Shown here one piece after another: positions 24,600-35,309 of a stretch of 64,000 nucleotides of DNA (position 1 is its first letter; every line of letters starts with the position of its first letter). A program made the translations under genes and the position numbers. The notes under the pieces are model-generated. The model saw nothing but the letters and a program-made list of their open reading frames with translations, made no database searches and was not told the DNA's origin. The DNA comes from Prosopocoilus inquinatus (Eukaryota; Arthropoda; Insecta; Coleoptera; Lucanidae). The stretch covers positions 40,394,001-40,458,000 of the forward strand of contig CM069873.1 of NCBI GenBank assembly GCA_036172665.1, in the 5' to 3' direction.

Positions 24600-24953
24600 A
24601 TTTAATAAATTTAAATCAATCGGCAGTCTGGGCACTCGCATTTCAAATAATTCACTACCAACAGCTTTCAGTAACGAATTTCCAAATATCTCAAAGTCAA
24701 TTATTATAAAATCATCCACGGCTTCAATTGAAAAACATTTGCCCGGTTGGAATCAAGCTCGCAACTTTCTTTGCCCGAAACACAGCGCGCTGCCAATTGT
24801 GCAGAGTAATTGGAATGCAACTGAGAGCCATATGTTTTTGTCGGCTGATGCATATTGGAAAAGCTTGCAATCCCGAAGCAACGCCACTCATGTCCAAATT
24901 GAATTGTGTTACCAGAGACAGTAAAGTAGAATTTAGAAAGCAAAAAATAAAAA
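24600..24953 (+). mobile_element. Longer copy of the 152-bp retro-inserted sequence
   Basis: 24799-24950 is identical by eye to the retro-insert at 20330-20481. This copy extends further upstream, and both share the same A-rich 3' end, the pattern expected of 5'-truncated retrocopies of one RNA. An open frame runs through it and stops at 24924, ending CYQRQ; I recognise no domain. It could be a SINE-like unit or the terminal exon of a transcribed gene that served as template. Its own insertion borders are unclear. Confidence 0.55.
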
Positions 24954-26180
24954 TAAATCAAGGGAGAAGTCACTTTTGATTTAAAATCGGGTCGTTTTTA
25001 ACTTGATGAAAGCTTGAAATTTCAATAACATCCAACTGGAAAATATCACACAATTTAATGAATAAATAAATCTAGGAGTTAAGGTCGATTGAATTGTTGA
25101 CCTACATCTTACATGATCGTGATTACAGAATTTGCTGTTTCTTTTTATATAAGTCGTTACCTATCTACTGCAACTTATTTTGAAGCACCTTGTGTAGAAC
25201 AATGAGAGAAGCTTAAAAAATGATAACAGATCTGGATGAAGTGTAGTCTTTGAGTTTGTGTACCTTTAACCTGAAAAATGTAATTACTTAAAACCATCGT
25301 TTCGTTTTAAACGTAATCAACAAATTTACTTTAAAATCTCCGGAACATTTTCTCATTAAACGATAATTAGCAATGAAAATTTAATCAAACTTGATATAGC
25401 TTTGGATTTTTGAGAGCAGAAACGCCACATCGCTCGTTCACAAACAAAACAAGTATTTAATACCGTAACAAGATTTTATTTTAAAAGCCCCTGCGAATCT
25501 GATTAAACGTTCGCGGCAGCTGAGAGTACCGAAAGCAGGCAAAAAAAATCCGGTTATTTGAAAATCATTCTGCGGCCGGTAAATTGATGCGGGGTGATCT
25601 TTTTTATGACAAAGAACGACCGGAGTTTGCAGGGCTTTTATTTCGAAAAAAAATGTATGATATGAAAATGTTCGAAGGTAGGAGGACCTGTATCGTATTA
25701 ATTGGGTTCGTCAAAATCACCACCAAAAAAGCAACATGTTACTACAAGTAAATTTCCTTGTTAAATTGTTCGCTAATTACTCCGATAATTAAATATAATT
25801 GGGGAGTATAATACAAAGTGCAACTTAAAGGTAAGGTAATTTTGTAAACTTTTGCTGTCGTGTCCGATACGTTGTAATTACCACGAAGTTTCAGTATTTT
25901 AAACGTCCTAAAATTTTCATGTTCATATGAGTTTATCTTCATAAGCAAAATTCAGTTTAGATACCAATGCAGGGCTTTAAAGCAGACAGCCTCTCACATT
26001 AGATTCAATTTCTTTCAAGTACGCGTCGCTAATCACAAAAAAATATAAAGTACAAGATCAAAGACCATTAAAATGGAAATAGTCACAGAATAGTAAGCGA
26101 AAAATAAGAAGAGTTTTATTCCTGCCGGCTGGCACATGTCTTATATATACCACCTAATTCTAATTAGATTAATACTTTCG
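24954..26180. other. No recognised feature
   Basis: AT-rich and without a supported gene or repeat. Confidence 0.35.
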
Positions 26181-26189
26181 AACCAAGGA

Positions 26190-26263
26190 GTCATTTTAGT
26201 TTCGTGGGTAGAACACTCGACGCGATACCAAGAGACCAGGGTTCAAGTCCCGTAGGTGACAGA
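26190..26263 (+). mobile_element. tRNA-like sequence, possible SINE head
   Basis: GTGGGTAGAACAC resembles a D-arm/A-box and GGGTTCAAGTCCC resembles a T-arm/B-box, at tRNA-like spacing. GTCA at the start and TGAC at the end could pair as an acceptor remnant. The anticodon stem does not form a proper 7-base loop, so this is not a working tRNA. Confidence 0.4.
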
Positions 26264-26269
26264 ATTTTT

Positions 26270-27247
26270 CCTTCTTCCTCTTAGTGTTTCCTTTCTTGTA
26301 TTGATTTAAACAGATTAGGTGTTAAGTTCATTAATCAGAGAACAAGAGAACTTGCTAAGATGGTTTAAATATGTCACATACATACATAATTCCTAACAAC
26401 ACAATTAAAGAAAGTAGGGAAGATGGACACAATGAAAAAGAAGACCGGGGGAAGACGAAGATGAAGCAATGAAGTAAGAGGTTACTTAGACCCAAATGCG
26501 CAAATTTAGTTTTAAATAACCTCATTTTTATGTAATTGTGATTTTCTCTTACATTTTTACATGTCATTTTGTTATTTAAATATTCGAATTTTTATTTGAA
26601 CCATTATTATTATAAGGAGAAACTACCAATTAAGCCGAGAAAGAAACGAGGAGTGGATCAATTTCTACAATTTTGAAAATATAGGTAGATGCCATTCGAG
26701 CGAACTGTGGAAAACGAAGCAGAAAACGATTTCTGGATTTCTTTTCGAAAACCAGGCGCTACTAAGAAAGAATATCGAGGTTTAGCTTTGTGCGGACTGT
26801 TAAAATAATTAAAGACAAAAGCGGGATGAAAATTATTTGGTTTTCTAGTTATTATTGAAAGGAAGAGAGACTTTCCTTCTACTTTTCCTTTGACACCCTT
26901 TTCACTCCCATTTTGCACGTTTTACGCTTTACACTAGAAAGTTACTTTAAGTTATATGTCGTTTCCAAGCGATTTTGTTTAAAAAACAGAATTTCGCGAA
27001 ACAAAGATAATTATTGAATAATAACTATGTTAATTATAAATTACAAAGTACACACTTACTTAACACTTCTTCTTTTACGTCTTGAGCAATTAATTGAACT
27101 TGCAAATAAAATATTGCCAAATTCTGCTTTAATATTCGACCAAGTTTGTAAAAGTTAAGTCCACTTCAGTTCATTTCATGGTACAAGCTTTAAGCACAAT
27201 AATAATAAAACCATGCAACAGAAGAAAAAAGATTAATAAAGTTATTT
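26270..27247. other. Unassigned; contains a dispersed repeat shared with 58.1 kb
   Basis: 26689-26880 (CCATTCGAGCGAACTGTGGA onward) aligns with 58092-58260 in the same orientation with many substitutions. This is a second copy of an unnamed repeat about 180 bp long. No gene is supported. Confidence 0.5.
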
Positions 27248-27625
27248 AAGGAATTCGTTCGCCGAAATGTTAGCAGATGGCGATGGCGATGGTTTCGAAA
27301 ATCTTCAATGAAGATCACAGAGGATAAATTAAAAGAATGATGACGTGACTTTATGTCAACGAAAATATCAAAATTCGGATAAAACGAGATTCCGAATGCA
27401 AAGAATTCACGGAATTAATTCGTAGACACATAAACAGATAGCGACGGTATTCACAATAAATGTCGAAAGCAAATTAATTTGAATAAAAATTGTGAATTCA
27501 AGGAACAGTTCACCGAAACGTATACAGATGGCGCTAACAATATTATTTCCAACTAAAGCAAGCGAATTCAAGAAATCGGTTCGCCGAAACGTACACAGAT
27601 AGCGCTGACGATGGTTTCTAAAATC
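27248..27625. repeat. Tandem repeat with GTTCGCCGAAACGTACACAGAT motif
   Basis: Related units recur at about 27252 (TTCGCCGAAATGTTAGCAGA), 27415, 27508 (TTCACCGAAACGTATACAGA) and 27580 (TTCGCCGAAACGTACACAGA). A further diverged unit lies at about 28825, beyond the LINE. Spacing varies from about 75 to 160 bp. The CR1-like LINE seems to have inserted within this array. Confidence 0.6.
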
Positions 27626-27639
27626 CTTGATGAAAAAAG

Positions 27640-28760
27640 AGACGGCAAACTCAGAAATGAAGTATACCTCGACGTTATACATTTATTTGGTAAGTCCAAT
27701 GACTGCACGTTACTACAAAATATATTAAATTTAAAAATTAAGGATGCCAAAATTCCGTTGCATAATGAAGCTAAAAATTTAGGACTAGTTATTGATAATT
27801 CTTTTAGATATCGTGCTCATGTTAAAAATATGACAAAGAAAGCCTACTGTAATTTAAAACTTGTTTACCCATATAGACGCTATTTATCTGTAAGTACGAA
27901 AATTTTGCTCTGTGATTCCCTAGTTCTTTCGCAGTTAAATTACTGTTCTGAAATTTATGGACCTTGTTTAACACAGGACAGTATTGCTCAAATCCAAAGA
28001 GTCCAGAATTTATGTTTACGGCTTACGTATGGTATTCGTAAATATGACCACATAACATATAAATTAGGAGAAGCTGGCTGGTTGAATATGTCTAGCAGAA
28101 GAAGGCTATTAACCTCATCTCTCTATCATAGAATTATCATAGATCAGATGCCGCTTTATCTTTACAGGAAAATTAAATTTCGTACTGATATTCATAATGT
28201 CAATATTAGATTCAAAGGAACACTTACGCCACCTATCCATAAAAGTACGTTATTGAAACGTTCATTCAGGTATCAAATATCTTACGTGTATAATTCAATT
28301 CCTGTTTCTTTTAAAGGTCTTTCCTCAGCCATGTTTAAAAAACGGTTTCGTAGTTATTTATTTCAACGTCAATAATGTAGATACATTCTTTGTAAATATT
28401 TTACATCCTCCATGTAACTCTATATCTGTACAGCAGTATGTACGTCCCAGAATGTTATTATTTGTTTCATTATCTCCTTTTTCCATTAATTTGTGTTAAT
28501 TTTAGGCTTGCGGGATGAATAGTCAATACATTCTAAAATTTCTTTAGTTAATTAACATAATAAGTTAGTCTTAAGCATCACACTCGGTTGTTTTTTTTTT
28601 TTTTTGTAATTTCATTTCTAGGTTTCGGTGGAAGATTAATCTCAGCTTTTGCTGTGTATTGAACCGCACCTAGTGGTTTTCAAATTTCTTTGTTTTAATT
28701 ATATTGTTTCAACACGCATTTAGGTTTAAAAAAAAGATTATTATTATTATTATTATTATA
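27640..28760 (+). mobile_element. CR1-like LINE, 3' part, open frame preserved
   Basis: A 5'-truncated non-LTR retrotransposon. The coding part ends at TAA 28373-28375, then about 360 bp of 3' untranslated sequence ends in an ATT microsatellite at about 28737-28759. This tail type is usual for CR1-group LINEs. It sits within a tandem repeat, with a further unit on its far side. A T run near 28590 lies in the untranslated region. Confidence 0.8.
27661..28375 (+). pseudogene. C-terminal reverse-transcriptase region of CR1-like LINE
   Basis: The frame is open from the repeat array into the LINE, so its first residues are not part of the original protein. Recognisable parts in order: HLFGKSNDC, KNLGLVIDNSFRYRAHV, ILLCDSLVLSQLNYCSEIYG, QRVQNLCLRLTYGIRKYDHI, AGWLNMSSRRR, and the C-terminal MFKKRFRSYLFQRQ. 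This is the thumb and C-terminal part following the catalytic domain; the catalytic YADD box is absent by truncation. A related, more decayed protein is encoded on the minus strand at 54083-54505, sharing QNSCLRFIYGIPRR and EAKWLNM. It cannot make an active polymerase but has no internal stop over about 240 codons, which suggests a young copy. Confidence 0.8.
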
Positions 28761-29370
28761 TCGATGGGGAATCTTAAAATTTTGATAAAGATTCCAGTTA
28801 AAGAGAAATTCGAGCTCGTGGGAATGTAAACAGATGGCACTGACAGCATATGAAACGAAAGCAACGGGAAGCGTGATTTCGATTAAATATAAGAAGCACT
28901 ATTTCAAATTTCATAGAAGTTTTGAGATATTTTCGGTAAACTTGGCTATCTTATAAGAGTAAACTTTATATTGTCCCTTTTTTGACTGCTTTCCTGAGAT
29001 GAGAAATACTTTTATATGATAGGAAGATAGCAAATTGTTTGGAAATCCGCTCTTCGGGAAACATCCTGTATATCAAGTTTTAAATTGTATTTATCCTTGA
29101 TGGCGCAATATTAAGAAATTGTGTGTGTGAAACGCATCGTCTCATTTTTCTTCGTCCTGAGTATTACAGTTTTTTATAATCGATTGCTATTAAAATTTTT
29201 GCATAAATTGAGTAATTTCCTTTGATTCTCTCCTCATATCCGGTTAAGATTAGGTGGCGCTCATTTATTGTCGCGTTTAATTAACAATTTTTTTTAACTA
29301 TGTTTGAATCCGTTGCCTTCAAATTACAATACTTATTGGCATATAAATTAGAACAGAAGTGAAGCAATTT
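28761..29370. other. No recognised feature beyond one satellite unit
   Basis: A diverged unit of the 27.3-kb tandem repeat lies near 28815-28860. The rest is unassigned. Confidence 0.35.
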
Positions 29371-29908
29371 AATGCAACACAGAACGAAAAAGATGGAGAC
29401 AGTTCTGAGCGAAGCCTGGCAAGCATTTGTAGAGTCGAAAATGGATATAAGTAACAGATGAGGGAGAATCTATCATTAGACGTAGTACGAAAGGGAATGC
29501 TACTTTGGAAATTGTGCCAAGATCTATAATAAGTTCTGAAATGTACGTATCCTTACATTCATAAACGAATTTAACAGTAGCTTTCTATATCTAAATATAA
29601 CAAATATTTCTTTGTTAAAAAAGAAAGCAAAAAACACTCTTACGTTTACGTCTTTTATAAAAGTAATAAAACAAATGCATCTGGCGTAAGCTTTTAAAAA
29701 GAAGATTATATTTTATTTATGAATGTAAGGATACGTATTTCAGAACTTATTATAGATCTTGGCACAATTTCCAAAGTAGCATTCCCTTTCGTACTACGTC
29801 TAATGATAGATTCTCCCTCATCTGTTACTTATATCCATTTTCGACTCTACAAATGCTTGCCAGGCTTCGCTCAGAACTGTCTCCATCTTTTTCGTTCTGT
29901 GTTGCATT
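29371..29908. repeat. Near-perfect 194-bp inverted repeat with ~150-bp loop
   Basis: Left arm 29371-29564 and right arm 29716-29908 are exact inverses by eye except for one two-base indel (ATGTACG against ATACG). The loop is AT-rich. Transcription of either strand would give a hairpin RNA with about 190 perfectly paired bases. No terminal motif typical of mariner or hAT ends is seen. The right arm runs into an AT microsatellite flanked by TTCAGTA and TACTGAA. The arms are non-coding as far as I can tell. Confidence 0.92.
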
Positions 29909-29910
29909 CA

Positions 29911-29964
<54 letters not shown>
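29911..29964. repeat. (AT)n microsatellite
   Basis: About 25 AT units, directly abutting the right arm of the inverted repeat. Confidence 0.97.
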
Positions 29965-30808
29965 TGAACATCAATGAAATGTTACCGAGAATAAACTCCA
30001 ATTTCGTAATTTTTATTTCAAAAATAAAATAGACTTTAGCACTTGAGTTTCAAAAGAATGTCATGGTAATAAAATCCCAACAATTAAGTTCATTTAAAAC
30101 TACCCTTTCATTGCGACGCAATGCAATGACGTTGTGTGAAAGTTTATAGTTTAATTTTAATTCTTTTTTCCTTATCTTTCCCGAACAACACCCATTTAGT
30201 ATGCCCATTTGTAATATGAAAAGCTCTTTTCATTTAACGCTCTATATCTTTTAATTTCGAATGAAGTCGTTCTCGTTTTAGACGACATACGGTTCAACAA
30301 TACCGCCGATCGTAACGTCCTTGAAAATACACGACAATAATTCTAGTACAACTCTGCGACGCCGTAAAACTGTCATAAGTGGAGGAGAAAAGGAACAAAG
30401 AGTTGCAGGTTGCATCAAGGGTAAATTTTATGAAGTTGTGCTCCGTGATACTTGTACAAGGAGATGTTAGGTTAAAGTTTTCATAAAGTTGGAAAGCATG
30501 TATATAATATGTACATACTGGAGACCTGTTTTGTATATTGTCGGTTTTAAGAAACAACACAAATAAATTCCCTTGTACGTGAGATTTCTTCATCAAATTA
30601 TATAAAAAAGAAAGAAAGAATTACTTTACGTGTGATTTACAGCAACTCTACACACGTAGTTACCAAATAAACTGAACACACTGTAGCTACAATTAGAAAT
30701 AGTTTCTAAATTTGTTTAATTTTAAAACCTTGGCCGTGCCTCATTTGCCTAAATAATTTAACTTACTGCTAGAAATGTTATCTATTATTTCTTATCTTAA
30801 TTCCTTAC
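29965..30808. other. No supported gene; would be intron of the candidate gene at 30.8-31.1 kb
   Basis: If the minus-strand exon at 30809-31072 is real, this stretch is the start of its following intron. I see no convincing next exon. Confidence 0.3.
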
Positions 30809-31072
30809 CTTTTATGCAGATGCTCGCTAGTAAACCAATCACAAAGCTGACACAAACCATCTTCTTCTTACACTGTCCTTCCATCACGAACTGTCTATTA
30901 AAAACAGCCCAAACATAAATTGTTTTTACACGTTCCGATGTGAAATGAGTTTATTAATTCGCAAAAACAAATACATCATCCATTTAACCTCCGCTGGAAC
31001 AAAGCTGATTTGGGTGAACAGTCTGTCTACTCGAACATTTTATGCGTCGAGTCGAAGATTACCAGTAGATAT
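30809..31072 (-). CDS. Candidate host exon: signal-peptide start followed by splice donor
   Basis: Read on the minus strand, a pyrimidine tract TTCCTTTTCTTTTCAG gives a strong splice acceptor, with the exon starting at 31072. An ATG at 30884 opens a frame beginning MEGQCKKKMVCVSFVIGL and continuing LASICIK. A second ATG at 30860 would start MVCVSFVIGLLASICIK, a textbook signal peptide. The exon ends at AAAAG followed by GTAAGG, a strong donor (GT at 30808-30807). The coding part is 76 bases, so the intron falls in phase 1. Signal-peptide exons ending in phase 1 are common in genes for secreted and immunoglobulin-superfamily proteins. The 5' part would be untranslated. I cannot identify the gene because no downstream exon is recognisable in the window. 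Confidence 0.45.
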
Positions 31073-32450
31073 CTGAAAAGAAAAGGAATTTAATATCATA
31101 AGGGCGACCACTTATGCATTAAACGCTTGCAGAGGTACTCGATGAGGTGCTCATTGTTTGGGTGTTTGCGAAACGGAATTATCACTCATCTCTATTAACG
31201 TGTGCGCTCATTTATGCCGCCAGGCGGAGATAAATTTAATGTGAAGATAAAGCATCTGCCTGTGATGAGAAGTTGTTAAAAATGTTTCTTGATAAAAAGC
31301 GAAAAGAAAAATAACGAACTTATTAGATTTAATAAACGAATTTAATATAAGCTAGGAGAGTAGATTTCGCCCAGATGTTTTTCATTACTCGTTTGTGATA
31401 AGCTCCTGAGTTTATCGTGGATGTAGTAGTCCTAGTTGATTCTAAATTGCTTCCGTCTCCGCCAACCATGGCCATTGCTGCTGTCACAATAGTGTTTTGT
31501 ATAATTGTAAAATATTGCAGCGCCGAGTTTCATCCAATTACAGCACGTCGGAATTATTTTTTAATAAATCGAGTTAGTTACGAATCAAATACGTTAATAA
31601 AATCAAAAGTAATTCAATTTTTTTTCTCAAAAGTAATCAAGTCAAGGCAAACACCTATATGGAATAATTTGACCAGAAATAGATGAATTAATTTTTATAA
31701 GTATTTTATTTATTTTTGACACGTACGCTTTTTAGTAATGTGTCTTCTACAAATATTGAATTGCGGCCTAATGCTTTCTGACCACACTATAAAACAAAAA
31801 CAAGCACACCAACAAGCAAGTGAACAAACAGAAAACAAAACCATTAAATAAAATTCCTCATGTTTGTTTACCTTTTAGATCGCAATTTAGAATTTTATTG
31901 TAGGGACTTTTGATTATGATTGTACTTACACTACCCATACTTGTGACGAGTCGTAACTCGAGAAGTTATTATCGCAAAGGAATTTGTAATCAGTTTTTGA
32001 AATACGCCTTGACTTAGATATAACATGCAATTAAAATGAGAAAGAACATCGAAAAAAAATAACACATGGCCTTTAAACAACCATTAAATCTCAAACTAAC
32101 GACAACATTTTTCGTCACTTTTCAAAGAAAATTGCCAAATCAGTTTTCGAGAATTTCCAGCGCGTCATTTTAATGATCCACCCTGTTCGGTTTTAATTTT
32201 CGTTTCTAATATTTTTTTATTTTATAAGATTTATTTTCATTTCTTACTTTTGAAAAAAGGACAGGCAGATATTAAAGTTACCTACATTGATAAAAGTGAG
32301 TGATTATAAAGAAGGTTCTAATACAAAAAGTACCTATTGCAAGAACGTGCTTTTGAGATAATTAAAGTCTGTAAAAAGAGTTATGCATTGTTTATAAATA
32401 TTAGACGAAACTGTAGGCGGCATATTGTTACAATTGTTTATTTGTCTTTC
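31073..32450. other. Unassigned; possible second signal-peptide-like start on the plus strand
   Basis: A plus-strand ATG in good context at 31468 opens MAIAAVTIVFCIIVKYCSA, which is signal-peptide-like, but no splice donor follows before the frame closes in AT-rich sequence. I do not call it a gene. Confidence 0.25.
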
Positions 32451-32454
32451 GCTG

Positions 32455-34375
32455 TCGTTAAGGGTGTGGTTGTTCGGTTTCGGACAGCCTCTCGTTCAGA
32501 ACGCATGGTTCTCTCTCTCTTGACCACCAGCAACGAGTCAATGCAGTTGTGTTCAGTTTGTAATACGTAGTGAGTTTGGGAGTGTTTTGGAAACGAAGTT
32601 ATCGCTGGGATCTGTGACCCTACCGTCCTGTACGGATGTACTCACTCCGGTAGTTGTTCCCTTGACTGTTTGTGGGGCCGTTTCATACGGGCTTGGTGGA
32701 CGTGAAAAAACCTTTTCGGGCTTGCTTTTTGCTTTCCCCTCGAGCAAGGTAAGCTCCATTTTCTTTTTCCATTTTGTTACCTGCTTGTTTCACATGTGCA
32801 TTTATTTCTCGCATTCGTTAATTCATCGTTTTCCCACATTAGAGTAAGTAGTCTGGAGCAGATTTTCACCGGCAATTCGACGCCGGATGTTTGCCTCCGT
32901 CCAACCTCGTGAGCGACAGTTGAACTTCGAGAACCGTCACTTTCTCCACATGCCTTCGCTGAAAGAAAAAAGGTATTGCTACCTATGTTTTGGACTGTCG
33001 TAGCCACTTTACTGACATCTCGTTTAGAAGGAATTCTTGAATGAGAATATTCTAATTTTTCTCTTCGCCTGTGGAATTGCATACGTGACGTGATCCCCCG
33101 GGCGTGTACATTGCCAGTGGCGAAGATTGAGCTGAGCTGCGGGAGTTTCGGCAACGAATTCAGTGGGGAGGGTATCGTTATTTGTTGGTAACGTAGACAG
33201 GGGCGTTTTGTCGCGTTCGTCATATATATTAGAGTCATACTTACACTATCCGTCCTATTTTTTCTTGTTTTTCATTTTGAATTTTCTCTTCATATTCATC
33301 TTTACATTATTCATGTTAATTGTCTTGATTGTTGAATCCTTCAGAGAGCGAAAAATTTACGTGGTTTTGAAGAGTTTCTCCGTTTTGCCTACGACCGTTC
33401 GCTTATTTTAGCCACTTCGGCCTGTGCGTTTACCACCTTAACATTTTATTGTATTATTTTGATGCTTGTGGCTGTAAGCAAACACGAAAGTACTCACGTC
33501 TATACGCCTTTTCCCTTCGATTTGGGTCATGTAAACTTGAATAATTCCGATAGATTTACGATCGATCACCCTGCTAAGGAATACTAAAATTACTGAATAT
33601 ACAATTGTGTGTTACAATAAACGATTTGATTCGGGCCGAATTAGAGTTTATTTCCCTAGTGAATACTTTGCGTGATTACTTTGGCTGGGACGTATATTTT
33701 TGGGGAGGGGTTTCGAAGACCATTGTAGAGACTTCCTTTTCTTTTGTATTCCCTAACGATCACCACTTCGGGTATACCAACGGAGAAGCGGATCCTGAGG
33801 ACTATCTTTCGAGGACAAAAAGGGATACATTTTCCCGATACTTGTGGGTTGCGTAACCATTGCTGGGTGGGACTCCTAATCGTAACACCTTTTGGTTTCC
33901 CCCACGCCCTCTCCACTGAGAGGGCATCGTTACGCAGTTTTTCTCTACATAGTAATCTCTGAGGGAACGACCGATCCTGCTTTAGAGATACGTTAGGTTT
34001 TGGTTGGTGCAGGTTCATTATTTTTTCTTCTTGTGGGTCAAAGCGCGCTTTGTTACGTTCGTGACAATACAATTTTTTAATAGAAAAGATATTTCCTACA
34101 AAACGTAACGACTTGTGTAAAGATATCTCATGATCGTCAAATTTACTTCATTTCTCTTGTTGAGTGCGGTTAGGGGGTATTTGTCTCCTCCTGAGAAGAG
34201 GTTTGATTCTGAAATCCTGGTCTAGTACTGGGTTCTTTTGGTTTCATCAATTTGCGGATTCCGTCTATTTCTAATAAGAACGGGAACTTCCCCCAGTTAC
34301 AGGAGAATCAATTACGACTAGTACTTCAAGAACTTTTCGGTCTTAGCAATAAAGCAAAAGGGTAGAAGATGGAAT
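32455..34375 (+). mobile_element. Higher-GC island ending in a PBS-like site; possible LTR
   Basis: This 1.9-kb block is clearly richer in G and C than its flanks. It ends with AATAAA (34348-34353) and, at 34376, TGGCGCCCGAGGTGGGGC. That sequence matches the complement of an insect lysine tRNA 3' end at all but two of 17 positions, which is how a retroviral-type primer-binding site begins just after a 5' LTR. A strong splice donor (CAAGGTAAGC, about 32746) lies inside. No gag or pol reading frame follows, and I found no second LTR. It may be a solo or truncated LTR with leader, or an untranslated host exon cluster. Open frames on both strands here have no recognisable domain. Confidence 0.35.
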
Positions 34376-34393
34376 TGGCGCCCGAGGTGGGGC
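34376..34393 (+). promoter_or_regulatory. Primer-binding-site-like sequence (tRNA-Lys type)
   Basis: TGGCGCCCGAGGTGGGGC, complementary to a lysine tRNA 3' end apart from two positions. Its place at the right border of the GC-richer block is what gives it weight. Confidence 0.4.
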
Positions 34394-34399
34394 ATCAAT

Positions 34400-35212
34400 T
34401 AATAAAGGCAATTGATTGCATCTGATTGTATCGACACAAAAGAAATTTTGTGTGAATGAAATAACAAAAATTATTGAAAATTATAACTTCTCAAGAACGG
34501 AATTTTATACAGTAAGAGAGTAGCGCGGGAAATTCACTCTAGTCTAACCCATATGTCTTAAATATCTCAAAAAAAGAGAAAACAAATACATGTCCTATTC
34601 GATAAGTCTTATCTAGGATTTCATGTGAAAGAGTTATTTGGAATAATAACATAAACTAATGGTATCCTGTCTTAGAACAAACGTGGGCACATAAATCCAA
34701 AAAGAGCGAGCTCGTAATGTCCCTACTATTTGATAGTAAGAATGAATACACTGACAATGTGATCTCATATAAGTTACAAAAAAGTTTCTTGAATCATTAG
34801 CTGTTGTGATTAGCGCGCAAGTAATATTGCGAAGAAAGGGGATGTACCCCGTCATGTTCTTTTACGATGCCAACGCCTGTTTTAGAAGCATGACATTAAT
34901 TTGCTCTAATATTGACCGATTAATTTGCTAATCAAAATAATATTTTCTTAAATCCTGGTAGAACGTTCTGCCTTCTAAGACTCGTTATTTGAAACTTCTT
35001 CAAAAGACTTTTGTCCGATGAAATTTGTAAGAAAATAGTTTTTGACCTTTAACCGAACACTATCAAACGATAGTGAAACGTTGAGTGTGCTTCCCAATTT
35101 GAATAGTGTCCGGTTGAAGTTAAAAACTATTTTCTTTGAATTCTTCGTTCCAAGTAATACAAACGTCATTGAGAAGTGAAGCATTTTAGTATTGCATTAT
35201 ATGTACGGTCAC
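34400..35212. other. Small hairpin MITE at 35031-35134, otherwise unassigned
   Basis: 35031-35063 and 35103-35134 pair as imperfect inverses (GAAAATAGTTTTTGACCTTT and its inverse) around a 39-bp loop. Nothing else is supported. Confidence 0.6.
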
Positions 35213-35309
35213 GATCATCTTAATCGAGACCACTGTATGCTAACTGCCCCCTTATTGATGCTGGTAGTAAGGTTTCCAGAACTGCCAATCGGTCTTGATT
35301 ACAAGATGC
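35213..35309. mobile_element. Small MITE, second copy of the 13.0-kb family
   Basis: Arms GATCATCTTAATCGAGACC (35213-35231) and GGTCTTGATTACAAGATGC (35291-35309) are inverses. The interior matches the element at 13035-13114. Confidence 0.65.

Noticed and set aside
29719..29967. 82-codon frame ending in repeated Ile-Tyr
   Set aside because: Runs along one arm of the inverted repeat into the AT microsatellite; not a protein.
31417..31686. Plus-strand frame with a signal-peptide-like segment MAIAAVTIVFCIIVKYCSA
   Set aside because: No splice donor or continued coding sequence follows; a hydrophobic run is easily produced by AT-rich DNA.
32777..33238. 153-codon minus-strand frame
   Set aside because: Lies in the GC-shifted block where stops are rarer; no recognisable domain and overlapping frames on the other strand.
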